Below, piece by piece: positions 18,770 through 29,396 of a DNA stretch of 64,000 nucleotides. Every line of letters begins with the position of its first letter. Positions within the stretch are counted from its first letter, which is position 1. The notes below the pieces were generated by a model. That model saw only the letters and a program-made list of their open reading frames with translations. It was not told the DNA's origin and ran no database searches. The stretch spans positions 13,761,001-13,825,000 of the forward strand of contig NC_092561.1 in the NCBI RefSeq assembly GCF_037975245.1, read 5' to 3'. This DNA is from Apostichopus japonicus (taxonomy: Eukaryota; Echinodermata; Holothuroidea; Aspidochirotida; Stichopodidae). The position numbers and the translations under genes are program-made.

Positions 18770-19132
18770 TGTAGGGACCGAGTGAGAGAGAGAGAGAGAT
18801 GACATGTGTACACTCCAGGGTCTGGTGCAGTTCTGTTTATTGACACACAATCACAATATAGTACTAAACCACAGTAGGCTACACTAACAGTTAACTAATA
18901 CTCACAAGGTTATAACCACACCCAAGCAACATAGTTGGCCAATCACAAACATACAGGAAGAATAACAGTTTACCATAACATAATACAATGAGACCAGAGT
19001 CAGCAGATGATTACATAATAACATCTGGGCATGGAGACACATGCAAGCAATTACTATAATAGAAGGTGCACAATAGGTAAAGGTAAGTAACAATAGGCAA
19101 TAGATACATGCTATGTAGGCTGGAACCCTACA
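18770..19132 (-). repeat. 3' LTR of the Gypsy element
   Basis: This 363-bp LTR is nearly identical to the one at 23650-24036 but has the shorter GA tract. Small open frames inside both LTRs are chance frames. Confidence 0.95.
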
Positions 19133-19154
19133 ATCTCCCCCCCCCCCCCTTTAG
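19133..19154 (-). other. Polypurine tract of the Gypsy element
   Basis: Directly inside the 3' LTR, the minus strand reads AAAG followed by a G run and AGAT. This is the position and composition of a plus-strand DNA primer. Confidence 0.85.
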
Positions 19155-19182
19155 AAAAAGCTTTTTCCAAAATATGAATTTA

Positions 19183-21000
19183 CTACTGCACGAGTCGAAG
19201 TTGATCAACATGTGCGATTCTTTTCTCCTTTGTCTTGATGTCCTCTAGCACAAAAGTCACAGACGATGACTGATTAACAACAAGATAAGGTCCTCGCCAC
19301 TTTGGGGCAAGTTTGGCGGAGAACTTCTTCCTCAAATTAGACAGTGCATGTGACTTCAATAGCACCTTACAACCAACATGAACCTTTACCTCAGACCTTG
19401 TCTTATTATACTGAAGTTTATTTCTTCTTGCCTGACGTTGCATATTATCATTAGCAGATTTAAGCATGCCTCTGAATGAACTCTTTCCTATGGGTCCCAT
19501 TCGGTCTCCATCTACCCACTCTCCTGGTCCCACAATCCTCCTATGTAAAAATAACTCTGCAGGGGAAAACCCAGTCGCATCATGTACGAAAGAGTTCAAA
19601 GCAAACATGAACTCGGGGACGTGCACATCCCAATCGGTGTGAACATCAGCTTTCACAAAACAACACAACATTGAGACAATATTTCTGTTCACCCTTTCAA
19701 CCCAATTTGCCTGAGGATGATAAGGGGTCGTAAAAATCCTCTTGACACCCCACAGTATGCAAAGCTCTGCGACATCTTTTGACACCATTTGGGGTCCATT
19801 GTCAGAAACCAACTTATTACATGCACCCCATGTACAAAACAATTGTCGTAAAACTGCTCTCAGTACTTTACCCGTAGATCTCTTTAAGGTCATTAAGAAA
19901 GAAAATCTTGAGAAATGGTCAGTGATTACCAAAATATACAAATTCCCTGCATTACTTTCAGGAAAAGGGCCTAGCAGGTCCATGGCCATCACATCCCAGG
20001 GATATCGACTTGTAGTGGATTCCATGTAACCTGAAGGCTTACAATACATAGGCTTTGACAGTTGACACTGTCTGCACTTTTTCACAAAAGTTTCTACATC
20101 ACTTTTCAAGTTTTTCCACCAAAACTTTTCCCGGATTTTTGAAATGGTCTTTCTCATACCCAGATGGGGAGAGGTGGGGGTACAGTGATGATGTGCAATA
20201 ACCTCCACAACTAACTCACCAGGCACCACTACCTTATTACTATGCGAATTATTATCAACATACTTAACCAAACCCTCTGCCATCACATACTTTGGGTGAG
20301 ATAAATCATTATCTAATAACTGCTTTTTGATGCCAGAAATCACTGGATCACTCTGTTGTCTTATAATAAACTGATTAACATCTGAAAGAATGTGGGCTAC
20401 CTCTGCTTGTCCCTGATCGGTACTCACGACATTACCCAATCCTGCACAACCCTCGCAATTATAATGCTCAATTAATTCAACATCTTTCTTACTAAGCCCT
20501 AGGCATAACCAGTGGTACCATTTTTCACAAATCTCACATTGAATCCAAAACACCTTTTCCGATGGATCCCCTTTACATTCAGAGTGGAAACAAACATTCT
20601 GGTCATACTGTACTGTAGAAATGGTAGATCTAGAAAGAGCATCTGGAACAAGATTCTGGGAACCTGGTCTATAGTGAACTGTGTAAACGAACTCTTGAAG
20701 TTTTAAAGCCCACCTAGCCAATTTCCCTTTCAGTGCAGAGTTTCGCAACAACCATACTAATGCCTGGTGATCTGTAAACACTGTAGTGTGCGAACATTCC
20801 AGGTAGGGTCGCCATTTTTCAAACGCCCATACAACTGCTAAGCACTCCAATTCTGTCACAGAGTAATTCCGCTCAGCAGAGCTCAAAGCTCGAGATGCAA
20901 AGGATACAACCTTCTGCTCCCCTGAACTAGAGCGCTGGAGAAGAGCAGCACCCAAACCTACCCCACTGGCATCTGTGTGCAAGTTCAAATGGCCTACCAA
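19183..21000 (-). CDS. pol: Gypsy pol, RNase H - PHD-like finger - integrase
   Basis: This 605-codon frame holds RNase H at residues 7-125, with Asp10, Glu51, Asp77 and Asp120 as the likely acidic residues. An inserted PHD-like zinc finger spans about 137-185 (CEIC at 155-158, His163, Cys166, CEGC at 182-185). Integrase follows: an HHCC zinc region around His271-Cys312, then a DDE core with Asp341, Asp400 and Glu435, and a GPY/F-like WRGPYLV near the C-terminus. The first residues before HTDAS lie upstream of the true RNase H join, because the preceding frame ends inside the same domain. A one-base shift near 20980 separates it from the RT frame. The PHD-like finger is unusual; chromodomains are the better-known Gypsy accessory. 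Confidence 0.93.
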   Translation of the reverse strand: MVGHLNLHTDASGVGLGAALLQRSSSGEQKVVSFASRALSSAERNYSVTELECLAVVWAFEKWRPYLECSHTTVFTDHQALVWLLRNSALKGKLARWALKLQEFVYTVHYRPGSQNLVPDALSRSTISTVQYDQNVCFHSECKGDPSEKVFWIQCEICEKWYHWLCLGLSKKDVELIEHYNCEGCAGLGNVVSTDQGQAEVAHILSDVNQFIIRQQSDPVISGIKKQLLDNDLSHPKYVMAEGLVKYVDNNSHSNKVVVPGELVVEVIAHHHCTPTSPHLGMRKTISKIREKFWWKNLKSDVETFVKKCRQCQLSKPMYCKPSGYMESTTSRYPWDVMAMDLLGPFPESNAGNLYILVITDHFSRFSFLMTLKRSTGKVLRAVLRQLFCTWGACNKLVSDNGPQMVSKDVAELCILWGVKRIFTTPYHPQANWVERVNRNIVSMLCCFVKADVHTDWDVHVPEFMFALNSFVHDATGFSPAELFLHRRIVGPGEWVDGDRMGPIGKSSFRGMLKSANDNMQRQARRNKLQYNKTRSEVKVHVGCKVLLKSHALSNLRKKFSAKLAPKWRGPYLVVNQSSSVTFVLEDIKTKEKRIAHVDQLRLVQ

Positions 21001-21946
21001 AGTCTGGAATAGTCAGTGATATGGCCTTTGTTACCTCTTTCTTTACCCTGATAAAAGCCTTTTGACACTCCTCAGACCATTCCCACTTCACCCCTTTTCG
21101 CTTCAATCTGTTAAGGGGATCCACCACAGTAGCATAATTCTCCACAAACTTTGCACACCATCCTGTTAAGCCTAAAAATCTTTCAAGAGCCTTTCTACTT
21201 GTTGGAGGCAGATAATCTCTAACTGCATCACACTTTGAGGGATCCACTTTGATACCATTACCATCAACAATAAACCCCAAAAACTTAATCTGTCGATAAA
21301 GTATATGACACTTATCAGGATTAACTGTCAAACCTGTCTCTCTTAGACACTGCAGTACCCCTTGAAGATCCTGAAAATGATCACCAACTGTGGGAGAGTG
21401 CACAACAATATCGTCAATGTACGGGTAGAAACGACGCTCTGAAACATCATTAAGAGGTCGAAGAACTACATCTACTAGGTTTTGGAAATGCTGACTTGCA
21501 TTACGCAACCCGAATGGTAATCTTTTAAATTGAAACACACCCTCCTCACACACAAAGGCAGTCTTTGCTTGATCATCAGGGTGTATTGCAGACTGCCAAA
21601 ACCCAGCCTTCAAATCTATGGTTGAGAATACCTTCGAGTTATGCATTGAATGCAATATACTATCAATCACTGGTATAGGATAATTACATGGTGTGGTGAC
21701 TGCATTGAGAGCTCGATAATCGATGGCCAGTCTATATGTACCATCTTTTTTCTCAACCATTACTACAGGGCTAGACCATTGTGAATTAGATGGAACAATA
21801 ATATCAATTTCTAACATTTCCCTTATCTGCTGTCTTAAGCTATCCCGTTTCTTTGGGGATAATTTATACGGGCGTTGTTTCACAGGTTTGGCATCCCCTG
21901 TTTCAATTCCGTGCTGTAGCCAACCACAATACCCTGGCCTATCCAC
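20927..21946 (-). CDS. pol: Gypsy pol, reverse transcriptase
   Basis: This 339-codon frame contains a complete RT. TGDAKPVKQRPYKLSP leads in, the first catalytic Asp is residue 111 (FSTIDLKAGF), LPFGLRNA is at 143-150, the YIDD box with the paired Asp at 176-179, and the FLGF thumb region follows. The connection domain ends with PDFGRPFEL, after which the frame runs out of phase with RNase H. The frame overlaps gag-protease by 67 bp in the -1 frame. The formal ATG is probably not used, since RT is normally made as part of a gag-pol polyprotein. Confidence 0.95.
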   Translation of the reverse strand: MDRPGYCGWLQHGIETGDAKPVKQRPYKLSPKKRDSLRQQIREMLEIDIIVPSNSQWSSPVVMVEKKDGTYRLAIDYRALNAVTTPCNYPIPVIDSILHSMHNSKVFSTIDLKAGFWQSAIHPDDQAKTAFVCEEGVFQFKRLPFGLRNASQHFQNLVDVVLRPLNDVSERRFYPYIDDIVVHSPTVGDHFQDLQGVLQCLRETGLTVNPDKCHILYRQIKFLGFIVDGNGIKVDPSKCDAVRDYLPPTSRKALERFLGLTGWCAKFVENYATVVDPLNRLKRKGVKWEWSEECQKAFIRVKKEVTKAISLTIPDFGRPFELAHRCQWGRFGCCSSPAL

Positions 21947-23490
21947 AAAACATCTCCATAGTCACCTAACAACTGCCTAACCTGGTCCTGGAAACCTTCT
22001 ATCTTCCCAGAGACCACACCCCCTGGAGTGTGCACATGCTCTGTACTACTGGGCTCTCTCATCCCATGCTCCTTATTTCTCACCTTCAACCCTTTCACCA
22101 GGCCACCACCATAGCACTCTACCAATACCAAGGGAAACTTAATCTTGGGGTCCTGCTTTTCTGACCAATATGAGTTCCCACTTATATCAAAAACTAGGGC
22201 AAATATTTTAAGAAGATCCCTTCCCAAAAGCACTTGACATGGTATCTCTGTTACAAAAAGCTCTACCTGCTCAGTTTCACCTGCAACAGACATATTAAAG
22301 AACACTTTACCTGTGACAATTAGAGGTGTATTGTCCAAAAGCGAAAAACTAAGTGGTTGTTCTAAATATAAAATTTCCTGTGGATCCACCAGTGAGGGAT
22401 GAATAAATGATCTCGCTGCCCCACTATCTGCATAGGCAAAAATTTTCTCTGCATTTAAGGTCGCTTCGAAATAAGCACCATCTAACTTACACAACTCTGA
22501 GGGGTATCGCTCACGTAGTTTGACCGGACATAGTTCTTCATGTTGAGTTTTACTGGACATCCTGACAAGGTTCACACTTGGAGGGTTTGGACATGCGTAG
22601 CTTAGATGACCGAATCCATTACAAGCATAACATCGAACATCTGACATATCACTGGATGGTCTACGTGCTCTCGAAAAATTTGTCGGTCTTGAAGATCCAG
22701 GTGGCAAGTAGGTATGAGGCTCACCTTGGGGGCGATAAGTTCCCTGTGACAGGTTACTCGGTGCAGCCGATCTACTCTCCATTTGTTGTCTACTTCTACA
22801 TGATGCTCGTACAATAATAAGGTTGTCTGCAATACTAGTAAGGTCTTCTAGGCTTGACCATCTTTGTTCTAACAGCTTCATACGAAATGATTCGTCTCTC
22901 AGTGAATTAATTAACTGATCCACCACTAATTTATCTGTAATGGTGATAAAGTCTGGCATTGATAATAAGCTATCTGTGGGACCTAACCAACGCCTCAAGT
23001 ACAGGTTAAGTCGACTGCCATATTGTCGAAATGTTTCAGTTGAGAGTTTACTAGCCAACCGGAACTTCTCCCTGTATGCATCTGGTGTTAGCTTATATGC
23101 AGCTAGAACTGCTTCCTTTACAACTATATAAGATTGCTTCTGGCTTTCAGTAAGTACATAAAAGGCTCTTTGGGCTTTACCGGTCAAGCAGGACTCTAAA
23201 AGAATTGGCCATCTTGTTGCAGGAATTTGTTGATTATCACATAGTCTCTCGAACGTAGAGAGGTAACACTCCACATCATCAGCTGCACCAAGAGGGTGAA
23301 AACCATCCAACTTATAAACTGATTTAGCTTTGTGTGCTCTAACAGTGATATCCTGCAAATTTGGGACAGTCTGCAAGGCTTTAATTCTTTCTTCTTTGGT
23401 TCTTAGAATGGCCAGGTCAAGCCCATTCTCCTCACAAAGTTCTTTAATATAATCTGACATCAGATACTTAAGATGTGGATACTGCTCCAT
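21880..23490 (-). CDS. gag: Gypsy gag - aspartic protease
   Basis: This 536-codon frame starts with a capsid-like region. Residues 130-170 (AAYKLTPDAYREKFR to RRWL) resemble the SCAN/gag capsid fold. A CCHC zinc knuckle lies at 287-300 (CYACNGFGHLSYAC) and an aspartic protease at about 340-440 with active-site DSGA at 355-358 and LLGRDLL downstream. The start ATG at 23490 lies about 140 bp inside the primer site. The end overlaps the RT frame by 67 bp in the -1 phase, compatible with programmed frameshifting or a one-base lesion. Confidence 0.94.
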   Translation of the reverse strand: MEQYPHLKYLMSDYIKELCEENGLDLAILRTKEERIKALQTVPNLQDITVRAHKAKSVYKLDGFHPLGAADDVECYLSTFERLCDNQQIPATRWPILLESCLTGKAQRAFYVLTESQKQSYIVVKEAVLAAYKLTPDAYREKFRLASKLSTETFRQYGSRLNLYLRRWLGPTDSLLSMPDFITITDKLVVDQLINSLRDESFRMKLLEQRWSSLEDLTSIADNLIIVRASCRSRQQMESRSAAPSNLSQGTYRPQGEPHTYLPPGSSRPTNFSRARRPSSDMSDVRCYACNGFGHLSYACPNPPSVNLVRMSSKTQHEELCPVKLRERYPSELCKLDGAYFEATLNAEKIFAYADSGAARSFIHPSLVDPQEILYLEQPLSFSLLDNTPLIVTGKVFFNMSVAGETEQVELFVTEIPCQVLLGRDLLKIFALVFDISGNSYWSEKQDPKIKFPLVLVECYGGGLVKGLKVRNKEHGMREPSSTEHVHTPGGVVSGKIEGFQDQVRQLLGDYGDVLWIGQGIVVGYSTELKQGMPNL

Positions 23491-23630
23491 GACTTGTCAC
23501 AGGCTAAGGGCGAAACTTGCAATAAATGATTGAAAATCAACAGTCAAAACGCTGGCAATGGACCACCAGGTTATATACGGTAGGCACTCACTGTGTAAAA
23601 TATGTGGCAATGGACTTCCACATGCCTAAT

Positions 23631-23648
23631 ATCCTGCCGACTACGCCA
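23631..23648 (-). other. Primer binding site, tRNA-Ser
   Basis: The plus strand reads ATCCTGCCGACTACGCCA, identical to the 3' end of animal tRNA-Ser (the AGA type as I recall it) including CCA. It lies one base inside the 5' LTR. The minus-strand RNA would therefore pair with that tRNA to prime reverse transcription. Confidence 0.9.
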
Positions 23649-23649
23649 T

Positions 23650-24036
23650 TGTAGGGATCGAGTGAGAGAGAGAGAGGTGGAGAGAGAGAGAGGTGGAGAG
23701 AGATGACATGTGTACACTCCAGGGTCTGGTGCAGTTCTGTTTATTGACACACAATCACAATATAGTACTAAACCACAGTAGGCTACACTAACAGTTAACT
23801 AATACTCACAAGGTTATAACCACACCCAAGCAACATAGTTGGCCAATCACAAACATACAGGAAGAATAACAGTTTACCATAACATAATACAATGAGACCA
23901 GAGTCAGCAGATGATTACATAATAACATCTGGGCATGGAGACACATGCAAGCAATTACTATAATAGCAGGTGCACAATAGGTAAAGGTAAGTAACAATAG
24001 GCAATAGATACATGCTATGTAGGCTGGAACCCTACA
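23650..24036 (-). repeat. 5' LTR of the Gypsy element
   Basis: This 387-bp LTR opens TGTAGGG and closes CCCTACA. It has an expanded GAGAGAGG/TGGAGAGA tract at 23662-23704 relative to the other LTR. Confidence 0.95.
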
Positions 24037-24341
24037 ATATTATATTTTTCAAAATTGCAGACAATACGCTGCACATTGTTATACAGTGCACATATAGGAC
24101 AAACAATGGGGCATTAGACATATTGTGAATCGCCTTTGGGTAAGCACGACACACCTCCCCCTTGGATCCACCAGTACAAAGCTAAGTATTGATCCTAGGC
24201 CCTAGGGTACTAATAATTATTAAAATACCAGAGTGAATTGCTGTGCATGACACTGGCAGTACAGTTTGCAGGCCTAAGTAAGGCGCTATAACACAGTTAC
24301 ATTCCTAAAATACAGTTACGCCTAGTAATATAGTAAAAGCT

Positions 24342-24917
24342 TCATAATTGACGCACCCCCGTAATTGACGCATCTTCAATTATTACTAGCAACGATACAG
24401 CAGGCCACCTAAACTTTTTGCAGTCAAGTAGAATTACATATTTCATGAGTTTGAATCCATTTCAGCTATTTGCTGACCAAATTGTGGTATTTTTTAAGCT
24501 TTTAACACCTTCCCCCCAGTTTTGCACATTTTTTTTGCATTTGGAAATCTTACACCCTAAAAGTAACCAACAATACCTCAGTATGATAAAACCTCTCTCT
24601 GGGACCTGACCTGTCTGAGCTTAGAGGCTCAGAGCATAACAATCAGCATCTAAAGTCAATGGATGTTTACTAAGGCCTACAGTACAGTTAGCTTATCGAA
24701 GGATGTGTCAATTTAGGGGTATGAAAGAACTTGACACGGCAGACATTTTGTGGTCAAATTCTGCTCAATTGTACGGTGCATAAGCACAGAACCTTAAATA
24801 ATTTGAGATCATAACATTTCTGAGGAACTACACATATGAAAAACACATACAGTTGAGTGATTTGGTTTTTTCCTTGATAGACATCGTTGATCAAATCCTT
24901 AAGTGCGTCAATTATGA
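24342..24917. mobile_element. TIR element with TCATAATTGACGCAC ends
   Basis: Perfect 15-bp inverted termini lie at 24342-24356 and 24903-24917. A second AATTGACGCA copy lies just inside the left end. No target duplication and no transposase were seen. It is likely a MITE of about 576 bp. Confidence 0.6.
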
Positions 24918-25144
24918 GCCCACCATGCTACTACTATAGTAGAACTACAGCAGTTAATACTATGCCTACTACTAATTATAGGTAGGCTATATCGAAATTC
25001 GGACTTCTCCATCACTTCTAAAGCGCCCGAATCGACCGCTCGCCATTTCTCTATTTCGATGCTCCTTCAACTTGACTATACACGCTTGAAGTCGGGCTGG
25101 AAGTCGCCATTCTTCTCGTATACGCTTTGCACTTTGTTTACATC

Positions 25145-26200
25145 TATGGGCGCAGACATCTTGATTAGGGGTGCTTGGCAGCGATTGGCGGAAACCCCAA
25201 ACCTTCTTTAAGATCTATTTTGATTGGTGCTAACATACTGTGACACCGTCACCCTCCTAGCTACTTGACATGGGAAACATCTGCGGTGTTGGGCTTCGCC
25301 TGAAAATCACGTGACATTCGTTTTTCGTTCTGTGTTTGTCGACTTACATTGCATATTTAGGGCTGCAGCAAGCTCATTGTGTCAGGTAATCATGGCCACC
25401 TGAAAGAAACTTGGTTGTCATGTTTGGCTGGAATTTGGATGTAAAATCACTGTCACTATTGCAACAATTTGGTTTCATTTGTTGCGCATAACGTTTAAAT
25501 TGGTACAACTACCAACCAACACGTAAGTCTGTAACCGGGCTACATCGTTACATTTATACCCACAATGCTCACACAGTACACGAAGATTGACGGAGTCTCG
25601 TTCAACACACACATCTCGTTAACATACATCAACAATAGCTTTGGCTTATGATGAGGCGAAAATGGCTTTAGCTTCATAAACAAATTATTGACTCTATAAC
25701 ACCCGAAAAGAAAGAATTCAATATAAATAAGAATGAGGATCAATACAAAGTACGATGGAATTAACAAGAATGCAATGTTCGCTTTACACAGAAATAAGTT
25801 AGATAGCACCAACGATAAAAGAGTGTCTGTCGGAAATGAATTATGACATTATTATGTTAAGTTAAATCTATTATACTGAAGTCACTACTTTAGCAAATGT
25901 ACGTTGCGATTTCTCAAATCTCATTTACGATTTGTTATCTGGCGCAGCTCGGGTATGGTCCTAGTTGTTTGTTTGTATGATAGGATGAGGCATGAGCCTG
26001 ATTTACATAATTTAGCATGCACTTGGAACTTGTATTTTCTGCGACGTATTGGTGTTTTAATTTCTTTTTCACATTACGAGAATATATTCACTTTAAATAA
26101 TATGCAAAAACTATAATCCTTTTTATTCGAAAACATAATGAAACAGCAGAACATGGAAAGAATTTCAGTTTCAGTTCGTTTTATACATTTCAATAACACT
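25145..26200. repeat. Composite inverted-repeat block (M copy joined to U copy)
   Basis: The stretch 25145-25250 is an inverted copy of 6540-6650. Directly after it, 25260-26200 is an inverted copy of 48420-47450 upstream of reductase copy 2 (for example the ATCACGTGACATT region and TGATGAGGCGAAAATGGCTT). A frame at 25540-25812 is not conserved between the copies, so it is not called a gene. Confidence 0.7.
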
Positions 26201-26240
26201 TTTTCAATAAAGAAAATGTTAACTGTCGTATCAAGTGCTA

Positions 26241-26313
26241 AGTGTCATGTGTCAATATATGTATATATATATATATGTTTATATATATATATATATGTTT
26301 TTATATATATATT

Positions 26314-26344
<31 letters not shown>

Positions 26345-26410
26345 GTTTTTATATATATATACACACATATATATATATATATATATATACATATATTGAC
26401 ACATGACACT
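26241..26410. repeat. AT-rich palindromic hairpin element
   Basis: AGTGTCATGTGTCAATATAT at 26241-26260 recurs inverted at 26391-26410. The 130 bp between are TA/TATG repeats, so the whole segment can fold into one hairpin. It could be a small MITE or a TA array caught between inverted ends. Confidence 0.75.
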
Positions 26411-27129
26411 ATATATGGTATACATATATATGGTACAACTGAATATGATACAACCTTGTGACAATTATTTTTTCAGTGTTGATTCTGAGATTTCCAGAGT
26501 ATCTGCATGCACTTCATCTGTCGAGGAACGTATTCAATCTAAAGATGAAGACTGTTATACTGATCTGAATAATATGTATTTAAATTTCTATGTTGTTTGT
26601 ATCTCATATGGTGTTATAGTCTTACAGATAATACTGGGGAAATATTGAATAATGTAGCCGCCATAAACATTTCTCGGGTCACATATTCAAGAAACTGACA
26701 TTGTAAAAACTTTTCGTACTTTATGCTACCAGAGATCAAAATGCGCTTGGTCATTGAAATATTAGATATTCTCCATTCGTTTGGTATATTTTCATGCATT
26801 ATTTTGTAGATAAATGAAATACATTACATACAACCCACGGTCCTTGTTTTCCCAGGAGATTTGAATCGAAAAATTGTCCGGCCACAAGAACCACAAACTA
26901 AGGTTCAATCCGGTTTATCCTACCCAGTAAACAACATTAATGACTAGTACTGTACTGAAGGGGTAAATAGTAGCCATTGGCTCCTAAATGAAAACCAGAA
27001 TGCAAAACTGCATCGTGGTTTTGATGATGTAACATGAGCAGTTTGCTTCATGCATCTGACATAATGTACAGTGAGGGTGTACAACATACTTGATCTTAGT
27101 AATACAGGGAAAATCAGTGTGATGTGACA

Positions 27130-27830
27130 AACAATAAATTCACAATGACCTCAACAACAGACTTCTTGTACTAAATGTGACAGACACATCATCATACTAA
27201 ATATGACATATGTCCTTGTTGATATATTGTGTAAAACATGTTTTTTGACAATTTGACCCCTAGTGAACTCAAACGACTATTGACCTCCGCCCACAACATA
27301 AGCCTTTAGTACTCAATGTGGTAGTATTACATACCAAATATGCGATCTGTCCAAGCTTCTCTTGCGATATAATGTTAAGGAAGTTGCGTTAGTGTAAAGA
27401 GACCGTTAAGAGAGGAGTGAAGTAAAGTTTGGCGTTTGTTGAATTCAACTGACCTTCACCGAAAGCAATAATAGGCTCCTTATACTTGATATGGTAGATC
27501 TAAAAACCAAATATGAGTTCTATCTAAGGTTTCCTTCTTGCAATATCATGTTTACAAGGCTTTCACAATTTGGCATCTGCTGACCCAAAATTACCTTTGA
27601 TATCCTATAAAACCAATAGGTTTCTTGTGCTCAATGTGGTTCATATACATATTAAATATGAGATCTTTCCAAGCTTACCTTCTTGAGATATCGTGTTCAC
27701 AAGGTTTTCACAATTTGACATCTGGTGACCCCAAATGATCTCCAGAAAAGAAAAAAAAAACAGTAAGCTTCTTGTACTCAGTGCGGTTCTTCTACATACC
27801 AAATATGAAAAAGGTTACGATTATCATCCA
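27130..27830. repeat. Tandem array with a 150-170 bp period
   Basis: About four diverged units carry CCAAATATGAG, TTGAGATATCGTGTTCACAAG, TTTCACAATTTGACATCTG and CTTGTACTCAATGTGGT in the same order. AAATATG blocks fall at about 27335, 27503, 27650 and 27800. It is the same family as 11205-11520 in opposite orientation. Non-coding. Confidence 0.7.
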
Positions 27831-29241
27831 AACCAAAAATTTAGGCGCCAGCTTTTACAACTGGTCTAATAACTGTTATCAGTGTTGCAACTCAAACTTA
27901 AATGAGGTGAAATGTAGACCGTAAGGAAATTTAATATTCGTAATATCGTCATCTGATATCGAACATAAACCAATCACGGTTCACGAACCAGTATTTTACT
28001 AGGATTTTGAAACGTGCGTCCCTGAGACGCATCTGCTCGAAAATGTTTGAATGCAACAGTTAAAAACTTGCTTCCGCTCATACACTTCTGTGATAATCCT
28101 CAAGCCAAAGAGCTGTAATATGACCTTTATGTTTTTTAAGTCAAGAAGAACATTACTAGATCCCATTGCTGTCATTTATAGACTATGGTAGAGGTCTATT
28201 AACACACAAAAAATGAAATAAAAGGAAAGAAAATAGTTGCAGTACATATCAAGCAAATGTATAAATGAAAATGTTCATCAAAGCTGCTGATGTGTATCCT
28301 GTTCTGGTAGGCATAGCCTGATCTTAGTGTATACAAAATACACTGAATAATTTCATTATGTACCGTAGGCCAAAATAGCTATACTACGATTCTGCTTAGC
28401 TGATCATAGGGTGCTTGGAAATAGCAGTTTCCATCCCCTAAAACATGCCTCCTGACACTCGAGTCACATCTATTAGCATTTGAAATTAGACGGTCGTGAA
28501 CATTTCGACCCATACAGCCGGTGTATAGTTCTCGTGAGCGGATGAGAGCCATTCAAAGGTGTCCTTAGATAAAGGGAAAGGCAGATGGGACGTCAGTCTA
28601 TGGATTTGCTCTTCATCATGCAATATCCGTCGTTAATGCACATTTTAACAGTCCAGGTACTGTGTATAGATGCGACAAGCATGTTCTAACCTTTATGCCA
28701 TACTTTTTTTCGTGCTGGGAGAGGGCGGTCGTCATAAGTTTCGTGACTGTAATATTACTAATGGTGTTCTTGTAGGGGGAAAAGATAACAAAACTTTAAA
28801 ATAGGATAAGTTGAAAGATTTTTTCTTCATGTATTGGTCTAGTTCCGAGGATATGGAAACAAAGCAAAACAACACTAAATAATGCAGAAATTGTAATGAA
28901 ACCAAGCATATATGTACTAGACTTTGAAATGAAATTAACAGAGCCACCGACACCGGGATGGGGGCATGGCCTCCAATAATTTTCAAAACAATGAATTTCA
29001 AATAGACCTTTTTTAACATATAAATTTGGTGAATTTTGACAACTTTTGTCTCAGGCTGTCTTGCCCCCTCCTCTCCCTCCTCCCTCTCTCCACTCCTCAA
29101 TTAAGAAATCCGTATCTGTGCTCTGATTAGCAAATTAAAGGAGGAATGTAAAATCTACTACTTTAACGTATAAAGCAATGCAGAAAATATGACAATAATC
29201 TGATTTTATCTTTCCATTTATCAGGAAGCAATCTTTGGAAC

Positions 29242-29396
29242 AACTGGAATTGTACGGTGGCTTACTTGGGACATAGGAAAGAAGAAAGTGTCCGCAAATC
29301 TCAAAATTGTGAGATAAAATGGTCCACATTTTGAGATTTGAGGACCCTTTTTCCCTATGTCCCTATTAAGCCAACGTAGAATTGGTATACCATTGA
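29242..29396. repeat. Imperfect foldback repeat, arms about 65 bp
   Basis: The left arm (GGCTTACTTGGGACATAGG, CAAATCTCAAAAT) and right arm (ATTTTGAGATTTG, CCTATGTCCCTATTAAGCC) are inverse copies with mismatches. It has a MITE-like structure with no coding capacity. Confidence 0.7.

Larger units (their letters stand above)
18770..24036 (-). mobile_element. Ty3/Gypsy-class LTR retrotransposon, nearly intact
   Basis: This 5267-bp element has two LTRs (18770-19132 and 23650-24036), each opening TGTAGGG and closing CCCTACA, and a 4-bp target duplication ATAT (18766-18769 and 24037-24040). Read on the minus strand the order is 5' LTR, tRNA-Ser primer site, gag with zinc knuckle, protease, RT, RNase H, PHD-like finger, integrase, polypurine tract, 3' LTR. 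RT before integrase places it in the Ty3/Gypsy group, and no envelope frame is present. The LTRs differ by only about two substitutions plus a 24-bp change in a GA-rich tract, so insertion was recent. The coding region has two frame breaks, near 21900 and 20980. Confidence 0.96.

Noticed and set aside
18902-19093. Hydrophobic 63-codon frame, repeated at 23806-23997
   Set aside because: It lies inside both LTRs and is therefore duplicated with them; not an accessory gene.
25540-25812. Hydrophobic 90-codon frame in inverted-repeat block U
   Set aside because: The matching region near 48000 does not keep the frame, so there is no sign of selection on a protein.
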